From the NCBI GenBank assembly GCA_020425485.1, contig JAGQRL010000091.1, positions 27,484-36,017 on the forward strand: 8,534 bases of DNA, read 5' to 3'. Under the pieces are notes generated by a model. The model had not been told where the DNA came from, did not search any database, and saw only the letters and a program-made list of their open reading frames with translations. The stretch is from Rhodospirillaceae bacterium (GTDB lineage: Bacteria > Pseudomonadota > Alphaproteobacteria > DSM-16000 > Inquilinaceae). Within the stretch, counting starts at the first letter, position 1. The number at the start of each line of letters is the position of its first letter. Below, one piece after another: positions 1 to 5,914 of this stretch. The position numbers were made by a program, and so were the translations under genes.

Positions 1-44
1 TCCTGGCCGGTGACGCCGGTGATGAAGGCAACTTTGTCGGTCAC
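1..44 (-). CDS. gmd: GDP-mannose 4,6-dehydratase, N-terminal fragment (runs off the window)
   Basis: Only the first 14 codons are inside the window. Read from a GTG at 44-42 they give M(V)-T-D-K-V-A-F-I-T-G-V-T-G-Q, and the next codon begins GA (Asp or Glu). This matches the first beta strand and glycine-rich NAD(P)-binding loop of short-chain dehydrogenase/reductase sugar-nucleotide enzymes. The ITGVTGQ(D) wording is characteristic of GDP-mannose 4,6-dehydratase, which makes GDP-4-keto-6-deoxymannose for fucose- or rhamnose-type surface polysaccharides. A weak GGCGGA sits about 9 bases ahead of the GTG. No ATG start is available nearby. It lies downstream of the Sco gene on the same strand, but the roles are unrelated, so a shared transcript would be incidental. 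Another extended-SDR epimerase/dehydratase cannot be excluded from so few residues. Confidence 0.72.
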   Translation of the reverse strand, partial: MTDKVAFITGVTGQ

Positions 45-120
45 GTCGCTAAATCCGCCGAGGCCACAGGAGGCGCTTGCGCCATGCGCCACCCTGCCCC
101 ACGCCGGTGAGGATGACAAT

Positions 121-172
121 CACGGGTGGCAGGCACGGGTGGCAGGCACGGTCGGCAGGCACGGGTGGCGGC
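121..172. repeat. four tandem copies of a 13-bp unit
   Basis: The unit CACGGGTGGCAGG occurs at 121-133 and identically at 134-146. It recurs at 147-159 with two changes (CACGGTCGGCAGG) and at 160-172 with two changes (CACGGGTGGCGGC). The array fills most of the gap between the Sco gene and gmd, in the untranslated region ahead of gmd. A 13-bp period is not a multiple of three, which fits non-coding DNA. It is probably a small slippage-derived minisatellite; no function is visible. Confidence 0.85.
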
Positions 173-189
173 CGCACCGCCGGCGGCCG
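169..189 (-). terminator. GC hairpin just after the Sco gene
   Basis: CGGCCGC (169-175) can pair with GCGGCCG (183-189) around a 7-base loop. The structure begins two bases past the Sco stop codon on the minus strand. There is no T tract after it, so an intrinsic terminator is only a possibility. Confidence 0.3.
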
Positions 190-190
190 G

Positions 191-829
191 CTACACCGAT
201 CCGCCGCCCTCGACCTCCGCCGTCACCGCTTCGGCGATCTGCTCGGCCGTCTGGCCGTTGGTGAAGACGTTGCGCACCGCGCCGTCCGGCCCCACCAGGT
301 AGGTGTAGACCGAATGGTCCATGGTGTAGCGCGTGGGGTCTTCATCGTCCTCGATGCGGGCGTAGTAGACATTGTATTCGTCGGCCACCTCGGCGATCTG
401 CTCGGGCGTGCCGGTCAGCCCCACCAGCCGCGGGTCGAACAGCGCCACATACTGGGCGAGTGCGTCGGGCGTATCGCGCTCCGGGTCGATGGTGATGAGG
501 ATGGGGGTGACCTGGGCGGCCACCTCCTCGGGCATCTGGCCGAGCGCCTGGACGATCTTCCACAGCTCCGTCGGGCACACGTCCGGGCAGTAGGTGTAGC
601 CGAAATAGATCAGCGCGTAGCCGCCGAGATAGGTCTCGTCGGTCACCTCCTGGCCGCTCTGGTCGGTCAGGGCGAACGGCCCGCCGACATTGGCGAAGGA
701 GGGTGCCGGCACCGGCCCGTCTGAACCGGTTCCCGTGCCGGGTCCGGCGTTCAGGTACCAGGACACGACGCCCGCCACCATGATGGCGAAGGCGCCGACA
801 ATGGCGAGGCGGATGAGGCGGGTGGTCAT
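191..829 (-). CDS. SCO1/SenC family copper chaperone / thiol-disulfide protein
   Basis: This 212-residue protein has a short cytoplasmic start, one membrane helix at about residues 5-25, and a Gly/Pro-rich linker. A thioredoxin-fold domain follows from about residue 45. The copper-binding set of Sco proteins is complete: Cys81-Pro-Asp-Val-Cys85 and His172 in the MDHS motif. The TIDPERDTP segment (113-121) is also typical. Sco proteins are anchored in the inner membrane facing the periplasm, where they deliver copper to, or reduce, the CuA centre of cytochrome c oxidase subunit II. The length is normal for the family. The ATG at 829-827 has only a weak GGGAC upstream. No cytochrome oxidase gene is visible beside it; the neighbours are gmd downstream and a divergent histidine kinase upstream. 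The family assignment is secure, while the exact oxidase partner is unknown. Confidence 0.95.
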   Translation of the reverse strand: MTTRLIRLAIVGAFAIMVAGVVSWYLNAGPGTGTGSDGPVPAPSFANVGGPFALTDQSGQEVTDETYLGGYALIYFGYTYCPDVCPTELWKIVQALGQMPEEVAAQVTPILITIDPERDTPDALAQYVALFDPRLVGLTGTPEQIAEVADEYNVYYARIEDDEDPTRYTMDHSVYTYLVGPDGAVRNVFTNGQTAEQIAEAVTAEVEGGGSV

Positions 830-1072
830 CGTACGGTCCCGTCATGGTTGCGTGCACCTGCAACATAGACCCGGCCCGGCCGGCAGACCATGGCGCGCGC
901 CGGGTTGGGCGGGCCTCGGCTGCCATGCCGGCCCGCGATGCGGTGGACAATCCCCAGCGTTTGCGCGAACGTGGCCTTGTATTCCGCCCCCGCAGCAACG
1001 CCTCAACCTGAAAGTCCTCTCGCGGATCGCGACGACATATGCGTTGCAGCGGCTGGCGTGCTGCTTAATTGC

Positions 1073-1078
1073 TAAAAT
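1073..1078 (+). promoter_or_regulatory. possible -10 element in AT-rich patch before the histidine kinase gene
   Basis: The divergent gap 830-1095 is GC-rich apart from an AT-rich stretch at 1063-1080, which contains TAAAAT at 1073-1078. No good -35 hexamer sits at 16-18 bases upstream, so an ordinary sigma-70 promoter is not well supported. If it is used, transcription would start near 1085. That would exclude the TTG at 1069 as the kinase start and leave only a very short leader before the GTG at 1096. Confidence 0.25.
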
Positions 1079-1095
1079 ATGACGGCGGTCGCCCG

Positions 1096-2796
1096 GTGGC
1101 AGTAGGCACTTCGTCTGTAGTCCGAAAGTCTGCCGGCGCGGCCGCACTCGGTGGTGTCGTCTCCTGGCTTTGGCGCACCGTGCGCCTGTTCTTTTTCTGT
1201 TTCATCACCTACTGGGAAGTGGTGTCCCCACGACTTGAGGACTCGCGCATTTCGGTCATGTTCTTGCCGATCGCGGTTCTTTTCTTCGCCCTGCTGGTCA
1301 GCCGCAGCCGCTGGGACATCGCCGGCTCCATCCTCGCCTTCGTCGGCGCCATGATGGCCTGGGTGCTGATCGAGGGGCATTCGGTGGTCGACGCCATCCC
1401 CTACCAGGTCATCGACATCCTGGAGCCGGCGACCATCGTCTACGCGCTGCGCCGCCGCGGCCTGCGCGGGCTCACCCTGCGCAATCCCGGCCGCGTGCTG
1501 CAATTCACCCTCGGCGTGCTGGGCATCGCCGCCGTCTACGCGCTGATCACCGCCATCTATGCCGTATCCACCCAGGGCGACGTGGTGACCGTAGCCTTCA
1601 ACCCGCTGCGCTTCTGGCGCGACTGGTATTTCGGCAATGTCACCGCCTACTTCACGCTGGGCGCCGGCCTGTTGATGTGGCGCGGGCTGTCGCGCCGCCG
1701 GGCCCGCGCCCTGATCGACAGCGGGCCGCGCCAGTTCGGCCTCGCCGTGGGCTTCCTCGTGGTCGCGGTGCTCTATGATTTCGAGGTGCTGCCGATCATG
1801 GAGTACCTGGCGTTCGGCACCCTCTACACCGATTCCGTGCCGCATCCGGCGCTGGTGTTCCTCACCCTGCCGGCGGTGATCTGGCTGGCCTACCGCTTCA
1901 ACCAGCTCGGCGCCAGCATCGGCATCCTCATCACCACGGTTCCGGCGATCCACATGGTGGCGGCCGGCTTCGGCCCGCGCTGGCTGGACGGCACGGCGGA
2001 CCGCGTGCTGATCCTGCAGGCCTATATCGGCCTGTCGGCCCTAGTGGCCTTCGTCGTCGCCTCGCTGTCCTACCATGTCCGCCGCCGCCAGCGGCTGCTG
2101 CAGCGGGCATTGGGCCTGGCGCGGCGGCGGGCGCGCGACCGCGCCTATTTCCTCAGCACCTTCGACCACGAGATCCGCACGCCGCTGAACGGCATTCTCG
2201 GCTTCACCGAACTGATGCTGTCTGAGATCGACGGGCCGCTGACGCCGACCTACCGGGAATACGTGGAGATCATCGACAAGGCGTCCAAACGCCTGCTCAG
2301 CATGTCGACGGAAATCCTCAGCCTGCGCCGCATGGAGGCCGGCAAGTTCGATCTGAACCTCCAGCGCATCGTGCCCAACCAGGTGGTGGAGCGGGTGGTC
2401 GAGCTGCTGCGCGGCATCGCCGAACGGCGCGGCGTGGATCTGGTCAACGACGTGCCGCTGTCGCTGACCGTCGTGGCCAACGAGGTGGGCCTGCACCACG
2501 CCGTGGCCAATGCCCTGTCCAACGCCCTGCGCCACACGCCGGAGGGCGGCCGCGTCACCGTCTCCGGCGCCACCGCCCCCGATACCGTGGTGATCGAGGT
2601 GGCGGATACCGGCAGCGGCTTCGTGCCGGAAGATGTGCTGGAACGCTTTCGCCTGAACGTCGGCGACCAGCGGGCCGGCTTCGGCCTGAAGCTGATCGAC
2701 ACCATCATGGCGCTGCACGACGGCAGCATGACCATCGACAGCGCGCCGGGGGCCGGCACCACCTTGCGCCTGCACTTCCCCGTTTCGCGTTCCTGA
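1096..2796 (+). CDS. membrane sensor histidine kinase with MASE1-like sensor region
   Basis: From the GTG at 1096 this is a 566-residue protein. About nine hydrophobic segments (roughly 29-43, 55-69, 75-92, 135-157, 179-195, 214-234, 251-266, 273-291, 304-325) form an integral membrane sensor region whose spacing and wording resemble MASE1. A short, very basic linker (about 328-351) leads to HisKA, with phospho-acceptor His358 in DHEIRTPLNG. The HATPase domain follows, with N-box Asn476 (NALSNALRH), G1 box Asp504-x-Gly506-x-Gly508, and G2 box Gly528-Phe-Gly530. The enzyme should autophosphorylate on His358 and pass phosphate to a separate receiver, since it has no receiver domain of its own. 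No response regulator gene is adjacent. The start is uncertain: TTG 1069, GTG 1096, GTG 1180 and ATG 1258 are all in frame and none has a clear ribosome site. The signal sensed is unknown. Confidence 0.92.
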   Translation: MAVGTSSVVRKSAGAAALGGVVSWLWRTVRLFFFCFITYWEVVSPRLEDSRISVMFLPIAVLFFALLVSRSRWDIAGSILAFVGAMMAWVLIEGHSVVDAIPYQVIDILEPATIVYALRRRGLRGLTLRNPGRVLQFTLGVLGIAAVYALITAIYAVSTQGDVVTVAFNPLRFWRDWYFGNVTAYFTLGAGLLMWRGLSRRRARALIDSGPRQFGLAVGFLVVAVLYDFEVLPIMEYLAFGTLYTDSVPHPALVFLTLPAVIWLAYRFNQLGASIGILITTVPAIHMVAAGFGPRWLDGTADRVLILQAYIGLSALVAFVVASLSYHVRRRQRLLQRALGLARRRARDRAYFLSTFDHEIRTPLNGILGFTELMLSEIDGPLTPTYREYVEIIDKASKRLLSMSTEILSLRRMEAGKFDLNLQRIVPNQVVERVVELLRGIAERRGVDLVNDVPLSLTVVANEVGLHHAVANALSNALRHTPEGGRVTVSGATAPDTVVIEVADTGSGFVPEDVLERFRLNVGDQRAGFGLKLIDTIMALHDGSMTIDSAPGAGTTLRLHFPVSRS

Positions 2797-2844
2797 GCGG
2801 ACGGCTACCGTCGCCCGGCGGGAGAGACGACGGCAGGGAGAGCG

Positions 2845-3045
2845 GTGGTGACCACCAGACCAAGCGGCGGCATTACGTCTGCGGAGACCGACAGCGAAAG
2901 CGGCAGCGACGGCGACACCGACGTCGCGCGCGACTTGTTTGCGCTGAAGGTGATGCGCGACCGCGGCCTGATCAGCCAGGCCGACTACGACACGCGGCGT
3001 GCGGAGCTTCTAGGGCCCCCGGCAGGAGACGGTGGGCCAGGCTAG
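2845..3045 (+). CDS. small SHOCT-domain protein
   Basis: The gene encodes 66 residues. The N-terminal third is polar and acidic (Ser/Asp/Glu/Gly/Thr rich) and looks disordered. Residues about 31-57 (LFALKVMRDRGLISQADYD and the following RRAELLG) match the short helical SHOCT module, a helix pair ending in a conserved leucine that usually sits at the C-terminus of larger membrane or stress proteins and is thought to mediate oligomerisation. There is no signal peptide or membrane segment. Two GTG codons in tandem (2845 and 2848) can start it. AGGGAG at 2835-2840 lies 4 bases from the first and 7 from the second, so 2848 may be the true start. It begins 48 bp after the kinase stop on the same strand and is plausibly co-transcribed. 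The small size leaves some doubt that it is expressed. Confidence 0.7.
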   Translation: MVTTRPSGGITSAETDSESGSDGDTDVARDLFALKVMRDRGLISQADYDTRRAELLGPPAGDGGPG

Positions 3046-3059
3046 CGCCCTCGCCGCGC

Positions 3060-3096
3060 CGGCACCCTCCCCGGCCACCCAATCGGCAGGGTGCCG
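3060..3096. terminator. 9-bp perfect stem between convergent genes
   Basis: CGGCACCCT (3060-3068) is the exact reverse complement of AGGGTGCCG (3088-3096), with a 19-base GC-rich spacer that can pair partly within itself. It lies 15 bases past the SHOCT gene stop and 74 bases past the glgP stop, where both transcripts should end. Neither strand has a T tract after the stem, so a classical intrinsic terminator is not shown. It may act as a bidirectional stop or a 3'-end stabiliser. Confidence 0.4.
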
Positions 3097-3169
3097 CTGG
3101 GTGACCGGGCGAGATGAGGGCCGGTTCCGCTAGAACGCGAACCGCGCAGGCGGCCGCCAAGAGCCGTCG

Positions 3170-5638
3170 CTACTTCGCTGCCGGCGGCGGCGGTTCGGCC
3201 GTCCAGATCGTCTTGGCGTAGCTGCGCACGGTGCGGTCGGACGAGAAGAAGCCCATCTGCGCGGTGTTGAGCACGGCCATGCGCTGCCAGGCGGCCTGAT
3301 TGCCGTAAGCCTGATCGACCTTGCGCTGGGTGTCCCAATAGGCGGCGAAGTCGGCGGTCACCAGGAACCGGTCGTTGGCCAGCAGCCCTTCCACCAGGCC
3401 GCGGTAGCGCCGGGTGTCCTCCGGGCTGAAGGTGCCGCTGGAGATGGTTTCCAGCACCTGCGCCAGGCGCGGCGTGTCGGCCACCGTGGCGCGGGCATCG
3501 TAGCCCTTGGACAGCAGGTCGGCCGCCTGATCGGCGGTCTTGCCGAAGATGAAGATGTTCTCCGGGCCCACCTGCTCGCGGATTTCCACATTGGCGCCGT
3601 CCAGCGTGCCGATGGTCAGGGCACCGTTGAGGGCGAACTTCATGTTGCCGGTGCCCGACGCTTCCATGCCGGCAGTCGAGATCTGCTCCGACAGCTCGGC
3701 CGCCGGGATCAGCCGTTCGGCCAGCGTGACGTTGTAGTTGGGAAGCTGCACCACCTTCAGTACACCGCGCACTTCGGGATCGCTGTTCACCGTGCGGGCG
3801 ACATCGTTGATCAGTTTGATGATCATCTTGGCGGTGTGGTAGCCGGGGGCCGCCTTGCCGCCGAAGAACTTGGCCCGCGGCGTCCACGGCCCGTTGGGGT
3901 CCTGGCGGATCGCCTCGTACAGTGCCACCGTTTCCAGGAGATTGAGGAGCTGGCGCTTGTATTCGTGGAAGCGCTTCACCTGCACGTCGAACAGCGCTTC
4001 GGTGTCCAGGCTGTAGCCCTGGCCGGCGCCCAGCCGGTCCGCCAGGTTGCGCTTGTTTTCCAGCTTCGCCTGGGCGAAGGCGGCACAGAAGCCCTTGTCT
4101 TCCGCCATGGGCACCAGGGCCTGAAGCTGCTCCAGGTCGCGCACCCAGCCTTCGCCGATGGCCTCGGTGATCAGCCGGGCGAGCGGCTGGTTGCATTGCT
4201 GCAGCCAGCGGCGCGGCGTGATCCCGTTGGTCATGTTGACGATCTTGGTCGGGAACTCCTCGTGCAGGTCGCGGAACACCGTCTTCTTCATCAGCTCGGT
4301 GTGCAGCGCCGACACGCCGTTGACCTTGTTGGAGCCGACGAAGGCGAGGTTGCTCATGCGCACCCGGCGCTCCCTCCCCTCGGCGATCAGCGACAGGCTG
4401 CCCAGCTTGGCATCGGTCACCGGCCCGCGGGTCCGCACCTTCTGCAGGAAGCGGGCATTGATGTCGTAGATGATCCGCAGATGGCGCGGCAGCACCCGTT
4501 CCACCAGCCACACCGGCCAGGTTTCCAGCGCTTCGGGCATCAGCGTGTGGTTGGTGTAGTTGATGGTGTGCTGGACGATGTCCCACGCCTTGTCCCAGCG
4601 CACATTGTGCTCGTCCACCAGCAGGCGCATCAGCTCCGCCACCGCGATCGCCGGGTGGGTGTCGTTGAGCTGGATGGCCGCATGGTCGGGCAGTTCGCCC
4701 CAATCGGCATGGTGCTGGCGGAAGCGCCGCAGGATGTCCTGCAGCGAGGCGGAGGTGAAGAAGTACTCCTGCTTGAAGCGCAGTTCCTGGCCCACCGGCG
4801 TGGCGTCGTTGGGGTAGAGCACGCGCGACAGGTTTTCCGACAGCACGCGCTGGTGGACGGCCCCCATGTATTCGCCGCGGTTGAAGTCTTCCAGGTTCAG
4901 CTTGCGCGTCGCCTTGGCGGACCACAGCCGCAACGTGTTGATGGACTTGCCGCCCCAGCCGACCACGGGCGTGTCGTAGGCGATGGCCAGCACCTTTTCG
5001 GTGTCAGTCCAGGTGGCGCGGGGCCGATTGTCATGGTCGACGGTGTCGCGCACGGTGCCGTGGAAGCGCACCGGATAGGCCACTTCCGGCCGCTCGAACT
5101 CCCACGGGTTGCCGAAGCGCAGCCAGTCTTCGGGATACTCCACCTGCCAGCCCTGGTCGAAGCCCTGCTCGAACAGGCCGAATTCGTAGCGGATGCCGTA
5201 GCCGTGGGCGGCAATGCCTTCGGTCGCCATGCTGTCCATGAAGCAGGCGGCCAGACGGCCGAGGCCGCCATTGCCGAGCGCAGCATCGGGTTCGGCTTCC
5301 AGCACGTTGGGCAGGTCGACCTGGAACTCGTCCAGCGCCTGCTGGCAGGTGCGGTAGAGGCCGAGATTGTGGAGCGCGCTGGCCAGCAAGCGGCCGATCA
5401 GGAACTCCAGCGACAGGTAGTAGACCCGCTTCTGATCGCGGACATAGTACCCGTTGGTCGTCTGCATCCAGTTGTCGGTGGCGTATTCGCGCACCGCCAG
5501 GGCGACGGCGTGGAACCAGTCCCGATTGGTTGCCGTGCCTGGGGTCTTGCCCACGGCATAGGTCAGGCGCTCCAGGAGGGTGCGGCGGAACGCGACCAGA
5601 TCGGTCGGGCGCCCTTCCATGACCGGCGAAGCATCCAT
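3170..5638 (-). CDS. glgP: glycogen/starch (alpha-glucan) phosphorylase
   Basis: This is a complete 822-residue member of glycosyltransferase family 35, of the normal bacterial length. It releases glucose-1-phosphate from the non-reducing ends of alpha-1,4-glucans with phosphate and pyridoxal phosphate in the cytoplasm. Visible family blocks in order are SLEFLIGR (76-83), LGNGGLGRLA (121-130), ENLSRVLYPND (268-278), NDTHPA (325-330), TNGITPRRWL, the phosphate-site block VKRFHEYKRQLLN, and the PLP signature EASGTGNMKFALNG with Lys667 as the cofactor lysine. No domain is missing and no frameshift is seen. The ATG at 5638-5636 is well supported by AAGGAG seven bases upstream. No other glycogen genes (glgA, B, C, X) are in the window, so it appears to be a single-gene unit with its own leader. 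Maltodextrin phosphorylase activity cannot be separated from glycogen phosphorylase by sequence reading alone. Confidence 0.97.
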   Translation of the reverse strand: MDASPVMEGRPTDLVAFRRTLLERLTYAVGKTPGTATNRDWFHAVALAVREYATDNWMQTTNGYYVRDQKRVYYLSLEFLIGRLLASALHNLGLYRTCQQALDEFQVDLPNVLEAEPDAALGNGGLGRLAACFMDSMATEGIAAHGYGIRYEFGLFEQGFDQGWQVEYPEDWLRFGNPWEFERPEVAYPVRFHGTVRDTVDHDNRPRATWTDTEKVLAIAYDTPVVGWGGKSINTLRLWSAKATRKLNLEDFNRGEYMGAVHQRVLSENLSRVLYPNDATPVGQELRFKQEYFFTSASLQDILRRFRQHHADWGELPDHAAIQLNDTHPAIAVAELMRLLVDEHNVRWDKAWDIVQHTINYTNHTLMPEALETWPVWLVERVLPRHLRIIYDINARFLQKVRTRGPVTDAKLGSLSLIAEGRERRVRMSNLAFVGSNKVNGVSALHTELMKKTVFRDLHEEFPTKIVNMTNGITPRRWLQQCNQPLARLITEAIGEGWVRDLEQLQALVPMAEDKGFCAAFAQAKLENKRNLADRLGAGQGYSLDTEALFDVQVKRFHEYKRQLLNLLETVALYEAIRQDPNGPWTPRAKFFGGKAAPGYHTAKMIIKLINDVARTVNSDPEVRGVLKVVQLPNYNVTLAERLIPAAELSEQISTAGMEASGTGNMKFALNGALTIGTLDGANVEIREQVGPENIFIFGKTADQAADLLSKGYDARATVADTPRLAQVLETISSGTFSPEDTRRYRGLVEGLLANDRFLVTADFAAYWDTQRKVDQAYGNQAAWQRMAVLNTAQMGFFSSDRTVRSYAKTIWTAEPPPPAAK

Positions 5639-5681
5639 CTTTCGGCTCCTTGCTGCCTGCCTGCCGCAGAACTTCGGTGCG

Positions 5682-5710
5682 ATATAGTTTACCGGAACTC
5701 AGCGGCGAAA
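5682..5710 (-). promoter_or_regulatory. candidate glgP promoter
   Basis: On the minus strand CTATAT (5687-5682) forms a plausible -10 box, with TTTCGC (5710-5705) 17 bases further upstream as a poor -35. This AT-rich spot is the best promoter candidate in the 276-bp gap ahead of glgP, and it would leave a leader of roughly 35-40 bases before the AAGGAG/ATG. The weak -35 would suit a promoter that depends on an activator. Confidence 0.35.
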
Positions 5711-5738
5711 TGATTGATCCACCGCAACACAACGCCGT

Positions 5739-5762
5739 CGAGCATTCTCAAAACGAGCATTC
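5739..5762 (-). promoter_or_regulatory. paired direct repeat, possible regulator site upstream of glgP
   Basis: Read on the minus strand, GAATGCTCG occurs at 5762-5754 and again at 5747-5739. The two exact 9-mers face the same way with a 15-bp period. They lie about 100-125 bases upstream of the glgP start and roughly 65-90 bases before the transcription start implied by the candidate promoter, which is a usual place for an activator. No known regulator consensus is recognised. Confidence 0.4.
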
Positions 5763-5831
5763 AACTTACACATTAGTGTTTGCGGTTGCGGCAATCCGCC
5801 CGGTCCGCTGCGGCGCGAACCCAGACGGCAA

Positions 5832-5886
5832 CGGCCCGGCGAAATTTCGCCGGGCCGCTCCGCGAAGCGGTGGGTCAAACCACCGC
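5832..5886 (-). terminator. double hairpin ending the binding-protein gene
   Basis: Two adjacent stem-loops lie 29-83 bases past the stop of the binding-protein gene on the minus strand. The first in transcription order pairs GCGGTGG with CCACCGC (5886-5880 with 5873-5867) around six bases. The second is a perfect 26-bp palindrome at 5832-5857 (half-site CGGCCCGGCGAAA), which in RNA gives an 11-bp stem with an AAUU loop. The bases after it are TTGCCGTCT, so the U tract is poor, but stem strength and position favour termination. It also separates the importer operon from glgP. Confidence 0.65.
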
Positions 5887-5914
5887 CAGCACGTCTCGAC
5901 TTGCGTCGGGCAGC

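Noticed and set aside
121..172. CRISPR-like array
   Set aside because: The units are 13 bp and directly abutting with no spacers, so this is a minisatellite and not a CRISPR.
978..1006. possible minus-strand promoter for the Sco gene (TTGAGG, 17 bases, AATACA)
   Set aside because: The -10 box is a poor match and the site is about 150 bases from the start. It is not strong enough to list as a feature.
1079..1105. eight-codon ATG frame (upstream peptide) overlapping the kinase start
   Set aside because: There is no ribosome site, and it is too short to distinguish from chance. It also begins about where a -10 element would end.
1072..1953. 293-codon open frame opposite the kinase sensor region
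   Set aside because: It is a low-complexity Asp/Gly/Gln/His/Ala composition antisense to well-formed membrane helices.
3042..4925. 627-codon open frame on the minus strand, out of phase with glgP
   Set aside because: It is an alternative frame of glgP, Arg/Ala/Gly/Pro-rich and without recognisable motifs.
3836..5713. 625-codon open frame on the plus strand, opposite glgP
   Set aside because: The opposite strand encodes a complete glycogen phosphorylase with all family motifs. The plus-strand frame is His/Val/Gln/Arg-rich with no domain, which is typical of antisense frames in GC-rich genes.
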